Origin: JAKLDO01 sp035354435
GTDB taxonomy: Bacteria > UBP6 > UBA1177
Assembly: GCA_035354435.1 (NCBI GenBank)
Contig: DAOQAY010000043.1
Location: 1 to 21,903 of the forward strand
DNA length: 21,903 nt
Reading direction: 5' to 3'
Positions within the stretch are counted from its first letter, which is position 1. Each line of letters opens with the position of its first letter. Positions 14,889-21,903 of the stretch are shown in pieces. A model generated the notes under the pieces. The model was not told where the DNA came from. It saw only the letters and a list, made by a program, of their open reading frames with translations, and ran no database searches. The translations under genes and the position numbers were made by a program.

Positions 14889-15676
14889 CAGAATTTGCGG
14901 AATCTTCTGATTGAAAGGCATTTTCTTTTTTCTATATCAAAGTCGGCAACAATCCCTTCAATTGTCATGTCATTTTTTGCAGGCACGAAGCTTTGCGGAA
15001 TGGATGTAAGAAGGTTCCTGATGCTGTCTTCGTGATTGAATCCGATAACGGAGTGGAATGAGCCGCATTTTCCGAGATCTGTGATGTACCCGGAGTGACC
15101 GTTGATGATCTTTTCATCGCTTGTCTGGACATGAGTGTGTGTTCCGGCAAAAAGCTCGACCATATTGGACAGATGTATTCCGAGAGCTTCTTTTTCAGCA
15201 GTAGCTTCGGCATGAAAATCAACAACTATGATATCAGCACCGGCATTTCTGAGCTTTTCGATCTCAATCACCGCTGCTGTTACCGGAGAATCCACCGGAT
15301 GCATAAAAACTCTGCCAAGCAGATTTATTACACCTATTCTGGCTTTTTTCCCGGTATGTTCAAAAACAACAGAACCTTTTCCCGGAAGGATTTCTGGATA
15401 GTTGGCAGGTCGTAATATTCTGGAATAATTAGGTAAAAAGGAAAAAATTTCTTTTTTGTTCCAGATATGGTTGCCGGAAGTGATCACATCAATTCCCGAT
15501 TCAAAAAGGTCTTTCGCCGCAGATTCGACCAGACCCGATCCTCCAGAAGCATTTTCACCGTTTGCAACAGTAAGGTCAATATGATCCTCTTTAATGATAT
15601 TACGGAGATTTTCTCTGATAACTTTTCTTCCGGGCCGTCCGATAAGATCTCCGAGCATTAATATTCTGAATGTCAT
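14882..15676 (-). CDS. ymdB: YmdB-family metallophosphoesterase (2',3'-cyclic nucleotide phosphodiesterase)
   Basis: This 264-residue cytoplasmic enzyme has all metal-site motifs of the TIGR00282/YmdB family. They are LGDLIGRPG (8-16, Asp10), ANGENASGG (38-46, Glu41), SGNHIW (67-72, Asn69 and His70), DFHAEATAEKEA (153-164, His155) and AGTHTHVQT (177-185, His180 and His182). Bacillus YmdB is a cyclic-nucleotide phosphodiesterase. The gene is often next to that of ribonuclease Y, as here (10 nt downstream of it). The family-typical TDxGMTG segment is TDLGKCGS here, a small deviation. AAAGG precedes the ATG. Confidence 0.93.
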   Translation of the reverse strand: MTFRILMLGDLIGRPGRKVIRENLRNIIKEDHIDLTVANGENASGGSGLVESAAKDLFESGIDVITSGNHIWNKKEIFSFLPNYSRILRPANYPEILPGKGSVVFEHTGKKARIGVINLLGRVFMHPVDSPVTAAVIEIEKLRNAGADIIVVDFHAEATAEKEALGIHLSNMVELFAGTHTHVQTSDEKIINGHSGYITDLGKCGSFHSVIGFNHEDSIRNLLTSIPQSFVPAKNDMTIEGIVADFDIEKRKCLSIRRFRKFCQ

Positions 15677-15686
15677 TCAACAACCT

Positions 15687-17234
15687 TTATTGTGCAGTGG
15701 CGACAACTCTGGTCTCTCTTATAACGACTACTTTTATCTGACCGGGATAAGTGAGTTCGGCTTCGATCTTTTTGGAAATATCATTGGCAAGAATATATGC
15801 ACCTTCATCATTGACCTTGGAAGTGTCAACAATAACACGCAGTTCTCTTCCTGCCTGAATAGCAAAAGATTTGTCTACGCCGTCAAAAGAGGTTGCAATA
15901 TTTTCAAGTTCGGTAAGCCGCTGGATGTATGCTTCTGTCATTTCTCTTCTTGCGCCCGGTCTTGCACCGCTTAATGCGTCGGATGCGGAAATAATAACAT
16001 CAAGAACTGATTCAGGTTTTACTTCGCCGTGATGAGAAGCTATCGCTGTAACGATCCTCTTTACTTCTCCATATTTTTCAGCAAGTTTTGCACCGATAGA
16101 TGCGTGACTGCCTTCAATTTCATGATCAACAGCCTTGCCGATATCGTGAAGAAGTCCGGCTCTTCTTGCGTTTTTAACCGGATAGTTAAGCTCAGCCGCC
16201 ATTATTCCGGCAAGAAATCCGCATTCGATCGAATGTTTCCACACATTCTGACCGTAACTGGTTCTATATCTCAATCTTCCTACAAGAAGAACAAGGTCGG
16301 GATGCATTTTGTGTATTCCTAGGTCAAAAAGTGCCTGATCTCCAGCTTCTTTTATCGTTTTCCACACATCTTTTGATGCCGCTTCGAAAACTTCTTCGAT
16401 TCTACCCGGATGAATTCTTCCGTCAGAAATGAGTTTCTGAAGTGTGAGAGACGCTATCTGTCTTCTGACCGGATTGAAATCGCTTATAACTACAGCTTCC
16501 GGAGTGTCATCAATGATAAGATCAACACCGGTTACAGCTTCTATGGCTCTTATATTTCTTCCTTCTCTTCCGATAATTCTTCCTTTCATTTCGTCATTAG
16601 GCAGGGCAACTGTTGTAACAGTATTTTCAACAACATATTCACCGGAATATCTCTGAATTGCTGTGGAAATGATCTCTTTGCTCAACTTTTCAGCATCCTC
16701 TGCAAGTGCTTCTTCTATAGCCTTTATTTTCTTAGCGGCAATGTGTTTCGCTTCATCTTCTATTTTCTGAACTAGCTTTTCTTTGGCTTCTTCCTGAGAC
16801 ATTCCTGCAATTCTTTCAAGTTCAGCTTTCACTTTCTGAGCTTCAGCTTCAACTGCCGCCCTGTGAGTTTCAATAAGTAATTCAGTGTCTTTCTGAGTTT
16901 TTTCAATAGTTTTGAACTCTTTTTCCTTTGAAAGATTGAGTTCATCTCTTAATGCAAGCTGTTCTTCTCTTTTGTTGAGTCTTTTTTCTCTTTCCTTAAA
17001 TTCTTTCAGAAGGTCGTTTTTCTGATCTTCTGTGGCTTTTCTTCCCTCAAGAATCGTTTCCTGTACTTTAAGTTGGGCTTCTTTAAGGATTTTTTCCGCT
17101 TCTTTTTTTGCGCTTTCAAGGTCTTTGCTTGCTCTTTCGACTTTTTCTTTGTAGGCAATGGTTTTGAACATATGCCAGATTACAGCTCCGAGTACAAGCC
17201 CTATGACAAGCATAATGATTGCTGTTAAATTCAT
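15687..17234 (-). CDS. rny: Ribonuclease Y
   Basis: This 515-residue membrane-anchored endoribonuclease initiates mRNA decay. It shows one N-terminal helix (about 4-21), a long charged coiled coil (about 28-190), a KH RNA-binding domain with GRIIGREGRNIRAIE (218-232), and an HD domain with LLHDIGKAVDHE (361-372) for metal binding. The length is that of typical Rny. AAAGGAG lies 6 nt before the ATG. It sits 16 nt after the cyclo-ligase stop in a three-gene leftward operon with ymdB. Confidence 0.97.
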   Translation of the reverse strand: MNLTAIIMLVIGLVLGAVIWHMFKTIAYKEKVERASKDLESAKKEAEKILKEAQLKVQETILEGRKATEDQKNDLLKEFKEREKRLNKREEQLALRDELNLSKEKEFKTIEKTQKDTELLIETHRAAVEAEAQKVKAELERIAGMSQEEAKEKLVQKIEDEAKHIAAKKIKAIEEALAEDAEKLSKEIISTAIQRYSGEYVVENTVTTVALPNDEMKGRIIGREGRNIRAIEAVTGVDLIIDDTPEAVVISDFNPVRRQIASLTLQKLISDGRIHPGRIEEVFEAASKDVWKTIKEAGDQALFDLGIHKMHPDLVLLVGRLRYRTSYGQNVWKHSIECGFLAGIMAAELNYPVKNARRAGLLHDIGKAVDHEIEGSHASIGAKLAEKYGEVKRIVTAIASHHGEVKPESVLDVIISASDALSGARPGARREMTEAYIQRLTELENIATSFDGVDKSFAIQAGRELRVIVDTSKVNDEGAYILANDISKKIEAELTYPGQIKVVVIRETRVVATAQ

Positions 17235-17250
17235 TTTTTCTCCTTTTATA

Positions 17251-17814
17251 TTAAATGGTTGCCGACCTGTAAATATTATTTTCCGTTACTACAAAATTCA
17301 TTTTTATATCGTGTGTCTGAGCAAAACTTTCAGAAATTATCTGAGTTTCAAAAGCGACCCCGATCGTCTTAGCATCTTTTTTTCCGAATTTTAGAGTGCA
17401 GTCATAATAACCGCTGCCGTATCCGATCCGTTCCCCAATTTTTGAAAAAGCTACTCCGGGAACGATAAAAAGATCAATATTTTCAATTAGAAATTTCATT
17501 GCGTTTGTATCAGGCTCAAAGATGCCGTAACTGCCTGTAACAAGTGCAGTATTTTTTGTAACTTTATAAAAATCCAGTTTTTTGGAGTTTTTTACAACTT
17601 TAGGAAGCAGGAAGATTTTTTCAGGGAAATTCAGAAGAGGAGTCACATCAACTTCGTTCCTGAAAGGTGCATAAATGGCGATAATCTGAGCTGTTTTAAA
17701 AACAAGAAGTGAAGTAATAGCTGAAATAATTCGAGAACTTAAATCAAAAACTTCGCTTCCCGGAATACGCAATCTGCGTTCCAGAACCTCCCTGCGGACG
17801 CTCCCTTTGTTCAA
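17251..17814 (-). CDS. 5-formyltetrahydrofolate cyclo-ligase
   Basis: This 187-residue enzyme uses ATP to convert 5-formyl-THF to 5,10-methenyl-THF. Recognisable motifs are the N-terminal VRREVLERR helix (6-14), YAPFRNEVDV (48-57), and PGVAFSKIGERIGYGSGYYD (119-138), which holds the ATP/Mg site. The usual Arg after GYYD is Cys139. The start is a TTG at 17814: no in-frame ATG or GTG lies upstream without losing the family N-terminus, and no good Shine-Dalgarno is visible. It leads the operon with rny and ymdB and has a promoter at 17907-17935. Confidence 0.92.
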   Translation of the reverse strand: MNKGSVRREVLERRLRIPGSEVFDLSSRIISAITSLLVFKTAQIIAIYAPFRNEVDVTPLLNFPEKIFLLPKVVKNSKKLDFYKVTKNTALVTGSYGIFEPDTNAMKFLIENIDLFIVPGVAFSKIGERIGYGSGYYDCTLKFGKKDAKTIGVAFETQIISESFAQTHDIKMNFVVTENNIYRSATI

Positions 17815-17906
17815 AGATATCTTAAAGCCCTGAGGCTTCCCCCGGCAGTTGACATATATATTTCAAAACACCATAAACAATTAAGGTTTAAGGTGCAGAT
17901 TGAGGA

Positions 17907-17935
17907 AGAATACGGGTTTTTATTTTAAAAGTCAA
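17907..17935 (-). promoter_or_regulatory. Sigma-70 promoter of the cyclo-ligase/rny/ymdB operon
   Basis: On the minus strand TTGACT (17935-17930) is followed after 17 nt by TATTCT (17912-17907). The leader would be about 86 nt. It contains a hairpin AAGCC-TCAG-GGCTT (17838-17825) just upstream of the TTG start. Confidence 0.65.
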
Positions 17936-18067
17936 ATTTACGCAGGCTTTCTAATATCATAACTGATAAAACATGTTTAAATTTAAATACCTGAGATATC
18001 TAATTCTTTCCTTATTCATTTTTGTGATTATATTCTTAACCTGTTAATTTTTTGTTCGGTGGTTTGT

Positions 18068-19684
18068 ATGTATATGTATCTTTTTGCGGTCGTTCTTCTC
18101 GGTATTGTTGTTTTTGTTCATGAACTTGGACATTTTATTTTTGCCAGACTTTTCAATGTCAGAGTGCTGGCATTCTCTCTTGGATTCGGAAAAGTGATGG
18201 TAAAATGGAAAAGAGGCAATACAGAATACAGGATTTCGGCAATTCCTTTAGGTGGTTATGTGAAAATGCTCGGGGAATCACCGGAAGATGAAAAAGTACT
18301 TGAAAATAATGAATATCCGTACTCATATTCACACAAAAAATGGTGGCAGAAGGTTATAATCGCATTTGCAGGTCCGTTTTTTAATATAGTTCTGGCTTTT
18401 TTTGTGTTCATGACAGTTTCTTTTTATGAATATTCTGCTCCGGCTCCAGTAATTGAATTCCTTGAACCGACTGGTGCGGCGGCAATTGCCGGGATGTCGG
18501 AAGGTGATAAAATAACTGAGATAAACGGTCAACCGGTTTATGTCTGGGAAGATATTCAGCTCTCAATGTCAAAGATCGGGAAAAACGAAAATGTCTGTGA
18601 AAAAACCGAAATAACGGTGCAGAAGGTATTTTCGGGTGAGATAAAAAAATATACGGTTATTCCTAAAAAAGGAGAGTATAAAGATCTTTTCAATGAAAAT
18701 ATAGAACGATGTGAATTAGGTATTGCAAGGCTGCCGAAAGATGCTGCCATAGCTTTGACTAACAAACTCGATAACTTACAGACAGGTGACAAGATTGATT
18801 CTGTTGACGGCAGACCTGTGAGCAGGTTTTATGAGCTTAAAGAACTTACTTCAAAACCTTTCAGCAGACTGTCTGTGACAAGAAACGGACAGAAGCTGGA
18901 ATTTACTCTGCCCGGTTATGAATGGATGCTTTTTTCCAGCTCGGTTGTTCATGGCGGACTTGTTATTTCCAAGGTTGAAAAAGATTCAATATCTGAATCG
19001 GTCGGAATAAAAGAAGGAGACATCATCACTTCTCTCAACGGTAAAACAATTTCTGTGCCGTATCAGTTTATTTCAACTCTTCAGGAAATGAAGCAGGGTG
19101 ATGCCGTTGAAATAAGGCTTGTCAGGAACAATGTTCCTCAGACCGTGAATTTCAAAGTTGATATTGAGGAAAAAGAGAATCAATTCACAGGTATGAAAGA
19201 TAGAACGGTTAAATGGGGAGCGCAGTTTGCCTTTAATTATGATGCCCCGGAAGTTTTTGCCAAAAGAGCGAATCCTGCACTTTTTTCTCTCAAATATTCG
19301 GTTGAGCAGACTGTAAATATTATCGGAACGACTTTTAAAGGTTTCTGGTATCTGATAACCGGGAAAATGTCATCGAAAAGTCTCGGCGGTCCAATCATGA
19401 TATTTGATATTTCCAAAAAGGCTGCTGAAGCGGGATTTAAACATTTTCTTTATATTCTTGCTGTCATAAGCATAAATCTCGGAATCATAAACCTTTTTCC
19501 GGTGCCGGTTCTTGACGGAGGATATATTGTAATGTATACTCTTGAAGGTGTTTTTAAGAAAACGATTCCGGTTTCGGTCAAGGAGAAAATGCTGATGGTT
19601 GGCATGGCTCTTCTTCTTCTTTTAATGGTTTATGCGATTTTTAATGATGTCACAAGATATTTTTCAATGTTTTTAGGTGGTTAG
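18068..19684 (+). CDS. rseP: Site-2 zinc metalloprotease RseP, three PDZ-like segments
   Basis: This 538-residue inner-membrane intramembrane protease cleaves anti-sigma factors and remnant signal peptides. The zinc motif HELGH (18-22) lies in the first membrane helix. The partner motif NLFPVPVLDGG (about 475-485, Asp483) lies near the C-terminus, followed by the last helix. The periplasmic part holds three PDZ-like segments: about 127-200, 215-283 and 295-365. E. coli RseP has two in about 450 residues, so the extra one explains the greater length. I chose ATG 18068 because GGTGG lies 5 nt upstream; a GTG at 18059 and an ATG at 18074 are alternatives. TsaB follows immediately. Confidence 0.95.
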   Translation: MYMYLFAVVLLGIVVFVHELGHFIFARLFNVRVLAFSLGFGKVMVKWKRGNTEYRISAIPLGGYVKMLGESPEDEKVLENNEYPYSYSHKKWWQKVIIAFAGPFFNIVLAFFVFMTVSFYEYSAPAPVIEFLEPTGAAAIAGMSEGDKITEINGQPVYVWEDIQLSMSKIGKNENVCEKTEITVQKVFSGEIKKYTVIPKKGEYKDLFNENIERCELGIARLPKDAAIALTNKLDNLQTGDKIDSVDGRPVSRFYELKELTSKPFSRLSVTRNGQKLEFTLPGYEWMLFSSSVVHGGLVISKVEKDSISESVGIKEGDIITSLNGKTISVPYQFISTLQEMKQGDAVEIRLVRNNVPQTVNFKVDIEEKENQFTGMKDRTVKWGAQFAFNYDAPEVFAKRANPALFSLKYSVEQTVNIIGTTFKGFWYLITGKMSSKSLGGPIMIFDISKKAAEAGFKHFLYILAVISINLGIINLFPVPVLDGGYIVMYTLEGVFKKTIPVSVKEKMLMVGMALLLLLMVYAIFNDVTRYFSMFLGG

Positions 19685-20386
19685 TTGGAAAACACTCTCG
19701 TATTTGATTCTTCTTCTTTAAATGTCTTCACCTTCGGGGTGATAAATGACAGAAAATTTATGACCATATGCAATTACGAAAAATCAAAAATGAGCGTTAA
19801 AATGCCTGCTGATTTTGTCTGGCTTAGAGATCTGCTTAATGGTGCCGGTGCTGTCAGAACAGTGATCGGAACAGGTCCGGGATCATTTACAGGAATAAAA
19901 TCAGGTCTTTCCTTTTTTATGGCGCTTATTTATTCTTTCGGGATTAAAAATGTTGAAACGGTTTCATCTTCAAGGATCTTTGCAAGTCTGCATAAAGGAG
20001 ATCCTGAATTATTTAAGATAGTTGCAATTCCTTTTAACAGAGGTGAATACTTTGTTTCTGTATATGATCAGGAATTGAATCCTGTTTTCGAAGATATGTT
20101 TACTAAAAGTCCGTTTGAAGATCTGGCTCAAAAAATTCAACATATTGCAGGATCTGACGCAGAAATCATTTCTCCGGTCAGCGGCTCCCCGGAGCTATTA
20201 AATGATCTGTGCAGATTTTTTAAAATAAAAGGAATGTTTTCAGACCGTTTTGTGTTTGAAGATGAGACCTTTGGAAAATTGAGAGATTTCCGGACAGTTG
20301 ATATTTCAAATGAACCGATGATCCTCAATTATGTGACACATCCGGCAAATATTGATGGAACGCACGAGCTATATGTTAAAAACTAA
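19685..20386 (+). CDS. tsaB: tRNA t6A-modification factor TsaB
   Basis: This 233-residue ASKHA-fold protein is a scaffold partner of TsaD in making t6A at position 37 of ANN-decoding tRNAs. The hallmark GTGPGSFTGIKSGL is at 62-75, after a short N-terminal strand LVFDSS in place of the usual LAIDTS. The TTG start directly follows the RseP stop, with AGGTGG 4 nt upstream inside the end of rseP, so translation is probably coupled. TsaD and TsaE genes are not in the window. Confidence 0.93.
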   Translation: MENTLVFDSSSLNVFTFGVINDRKFMTICNYEKSKMSVKMPADFVWLRDLLNGAGAVRTVIGTGPGSFTGIKSGLSFFMALIYSFGIKNVETVSSSRIFASLHKGDPELFKIVAIPFNRGEYFVSVYDQELNPVFEDMFTKSPFEDLAQKIQHIAGSDAEIISPVSGSPELLNDLCRFFKIKGMFSDRFVFEDETFGKLRDFRTVDISNEPMILNYVTHPANIDGTHELYVKN

Positions 20387-20402
20387 CTTTCAGGGGGAAA
20401 AA

Positions 20403-20471
20403 ATGAAAACTGAAAATCTTTCAGTCGAAGCAATTAACCAGAAGTTAAAGGAACTTAAAGAGGAACACGCC
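20403..20471 (+). CDS. Small coiled-coil ORF, start only (cut by assembly gap)
   Basis: An ATG with a GGGGG-rich Shine-Dalgarno upstream opens 16 nt after tsaB. The 23 visible codons encode a charged, heptad-like helix (LSVEAINQKLKELKEEHA) that runs into the N stretch. It could be a small helical protein of the DUF465/YdcH type, but too little is visible to assign it. It is probably the third gene of the rseP-tsaB operon. Confidence 0.55.
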
Positions 20472-20571
20472 NNNNNNNNNNNNNNNNNNNNNNNNNNNNN
20501 NNNNNNNNNNNNNNNNNNNNNNNNNNNNNNNNNNNNNNNNNNNNNNNNNNNNNNNNNNNNNNNNNNNNNNN
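20472..20571. other. Assembly gap of exactly 100 N
   Basis: Exactly 100 N is a usual scaffold placeholder for a gap of unknown size. The sequences on either side are therefore not proven to be adjacent at this distance. At least one gene start (from the left) and perhaps one gene (from the right) are lost in it. Confidence 0.98.
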
Positions 20572-20638
20572 ACTTCACTTCAACTCTTATTCCTTCAGAA
20601 TGTGCAGAGAATTCAGGGGAAAAAAGGTGAAAATTCAT
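20572..20638 (-). CDS. Possible third gene after RloB, start only (cut by gap)
   Basis: An ATG at 20638 overlaps the RloB stop as ATGA, and 22 codons (beginning MNFHLFSPEFSAH) stay open up to the gap. The overlap geometry is typical of coupled operon genes. There is no clear Shine-Dalgarno, and 22 open codons can arise by chance. No family was recognised. Confidence 0.35.
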
Positions 20639-21252
20639 TTCAGATATCTATTCATTTCTTCAACAAGCATAAAAACGGTGGTTGACGGATTCCTTTGCGA
20701 TGGTGTTTCGCCACGAGAGAAATTTGTTAGCAACTTACTTGCGTTTTTTATTGCAGTTGCCTGCCTGTTTTTTATTTCTTCATACATTGTTGTACTGTTT
20801 TTTTTATATTCATGACCAAGGGTTTCAGTTAGTTTTTCTTTATATTGATCTCTCGACATTCCAGTATTGTAATTATGAAAATGAAGTAGATACCAGAGTT
20901 CAAAAGCTTCATTTGAATATGCAACCTTCATCTTTTTTTTATGGGCTTTTTTTATTGCCGCATTAAAGTTTTCGTTAGAAAAGCTGTCTTTGTCAAATAC
21001 CGCCCAGACTTGATCGAATTGTTTAATATCATAGGTTTTTTCGATATATTTTATTAAACTTTTTGTATTTCTTCCGGTTCCATCAATTTCTACGGTCGCA
21101 TTGGAAAGATTAAAAGACCTGAAGTAGTTCGGTTCCGTTTTCTCTCCTTCACAAACAATTAGAAAAGTTTGAGCTGGTTTTCTGGCTTCTTTTTTTCTTT
21201 TTAAATCTTCCTTTCTTTGTTTATCTTTCCAGAAAATATTATCACTTCCCAT
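20635..21252 (-). CDS. RloB-like TOPRIM-fold protein (AbiLii-type effector)
   Basis: This 205-residue protein shows the RloB family hallmarks: LIVCEGEKTEPNYF (31-44), with Glu35 as the TOPRIM-type Glu, VFDKDS (85-90) as the acidic pair, SNEAFELWYLLHF (113-125) and NPSTTVF (188-194). A basic N-terminal stretch (10-25) precedes them. RloB-like proteins pair with an AAA ATPase in AbiL-type abortive phage defence, where the TOPRIM-like protein is the likely nuclease effector. The start overlaps the end of the ATPase gene by 11 nt. Poly-A/T-rich coding sequence fits an acquired defence gene, but composition was judged by eye only. Confidence 0.88.
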   Translation of the reverse strand: MGSDNIFWKDKQRKEDLKRKKEARKPAQTFLIVCEGEKTEPNYFRSFNLSNATVEIDGTGRNTKSLIKYIEKTYDIKQFDQVWAVFDKDSFSNENFNAAIKKAHKKKMKVAYSNEAFELWYLLHFHNYNTGMSRDQYKEKLTETLGHEYKKNSTTMYEEIKNRQATAIKNASKLLTNFSRGETPSQRNPSTTVFMLVEEMNRYLK

Positions 21253-21903
21253 TTATCAACTCCCTCAGATCGTCAAGGCTACCAATAGAGGGAACTGCTC
21301 CATATTTTCCAGCAATATAGTCTTTATTGAACGAAGCATCTTTTCTGGGTTTACCAAGTTTGAAGTCGGCAAGAGAATACAATGTGCTGGATTCTTTATT
21401 GTTTTTGTCAACAAAATAGATCTGGTCTCTTCTGAAAAAACGGTTTGTCATAATATCGGTGTTGTGTGTTGCGATAATCAATTGTGCGCTTGAATTAGAA
21501 AACTCTGCTCCCTTTCCAATATTATGGAAAAAATCAATGACGGCTCTGGCGAGTTTAGGATGAAGTTTAGTTGAAAATTCATCCACAATCATAATTCTAT
21601 TGTTTTTAATGGTGTCAAACAATGGTCCTGCTAAACAAAAAAGCTGGTGTGTTCCTTCAGATTCCTGATTTTCCATATTAAAAACGGCTTCACCAATGAT
21701 TTTTCCATCACTATTAAATTTGCTGTGTTTTGTAAAAACATCAATTTTTGGCATATTAAGCAGTTTCGACTTGGTTTCTTCGTTTAATCCGTCTGGAAAA
21801 TCTTTTTCTGAGTATTTCGTTTCTTGTTTTTCAAGTTCTTTGATTCCTGTTCCGGTTTTTGAAAGTAATTCTTTAAAAAAAGCCATATATTCGTTATCGC
21901 TCA
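21242..21903 (-). CDS. AAA/ABC-type ATPase (AbiLi/RloA-type), C-terminal part
   Basis: The open frame continues past the right window edge (residues SDNEY precede the first Met), so this is the C-terminal portion of a larger protein. Visible motifs are an ABC-like signature region ESEGTHQLF, Walker B IMIVDEFSTKLHP, and the switch-His segment LIIATHNTD, as in AAA_15/OLD-like ATPases. Walker A must lie outside the window. With the RloB-like gene it forms an AbiL-type pair in which the ATPase probably senses phage and controls the effector. The sensed signal is unknown. Confidence 0.88.
   Translation of the reverse strand, partial: SDNEYMAFFKELLSKTGTGIKELEKQETKYSEKDFPDGLNEETKSKLLNMPKIDVFTKHSKFNSDGKIIGEAVFNMENQESEGTHQLFCLAGPLFDTIKNNRIMIVDEFSTKLHPKLARAVIDFFHNIGKGAEFSNSSAQLIIATHNTDIMTNRFFRRDQIYFVDKNNKESSTLYSLADFKLGKPRKDASFNKDYIAGKYGAVPSIGSLDDLRELINGK

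Noticed and set aside
17849..17877. Plus-strand TTGACA with CATAAA after 17 nt as the rseP promoter.
   Set aside because: The -10 matches only four of six bases and the leader would be about 185 nt; it remains possible but too weak to list.
17767..17905. Possible 6S RNA next to the cyclo-ligase gene, as in gamma-proteobacteria, with an 8-bp closing match CAATCTGC/GCAGATTG (17902-17895 and 17777-17770).
   Set aside because: The 3' arm falls inside the cyclo-ligase coding region, the enclosed sequence lacks the long paired arms of 6S, and an 8-bp match at this distance can be chance.
20572..20630. Plus-strand open frame after the gap as the end of the coiled-coil gene.
   Set aside because: The frame across 100 placeholder N is meaningless and the residues show no continuation of the charged coiled coil.

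Overview
The window comes from an AT-rich, diderm (Gram-negative) bacterium. Evidence for an outer membrane includes several lipoprotein signal peptides, an MCE/MlaD protein with an auxiliary lipoprotein, a predicted outer-membrane beta-barrel and a WaaL/Wzy-like ligase. Cys-rich MopE-type calcium-binding motifs, a DUF4215 repeat, a choice-of-anchor-L protein and near-consensus sigma-54 promoters recall Myxococcota and other former deltaproteobacteria. The exact lineage cannot be fixed from this sequence.

Left part (1-9157), secreted hydrolases and cell-surface proteins. A truncated lipoprotein gene leaves the window at the left edge on the minus strand. Facing away from it is a two-gene operon: a subtilisin-like (S8) protease with a Cys-rich tail, and a lipoprotein with a peptide-N-glycosidase F-like module. 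A near-perfect sigma-54 promoter (281-296) precedes the operon. Behind it lies a second, perfect sigma-54 promoter (4741-4756), followed by about 200 nt of hairpin-rich non-coding sequence ending at a strong intrinsic terminator (4944-4975). I read this as a candidate sigma-54-dependent small RNA. On the minus strand follow a choice-of-anchor-L/MopE lipoprotein and an M36/M4-like zinc metalloprotease. The two proteases, otherwise unrelated, end in the same short tail (SSGCS plus 3-4 mostly hydrophobic residues).

Middle (9158-14888), envelope operon. Divergent sigma-70 promoters, each with its -35 box inside the same 11-bp palindrome, serve the metalloprotease and a rightward operon: MCE protein, ABC-auxiliary lipoprotein, predicted beta-barrel and O-antigen-ligase-like TPR protein. 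No MlaE/MlaF (permease/ATPase) gene is present in this operon.

Right part (14882-20471), housekeeping genes. A leftward operon holds 5-formyltetrahydrofolate cyclo-ligase, ribonuclease Y and YmdB phosphodiesterase. A rightward operon holds the site-2 protease RseP (with three PDZ-like segments), the t6A factor TsaB and a coiled-coil ORF cut by a 100-N assembly gap (20472-20571).

Right edge (20572-21903), defence genes. A leftward AAA ATPase (cut by the window end) and an RloB/TOPRIM-like protein form an AbiL-type phage-defence pair. A possible third gene overlaps the RloB stop by ATGA and runs into the gap.
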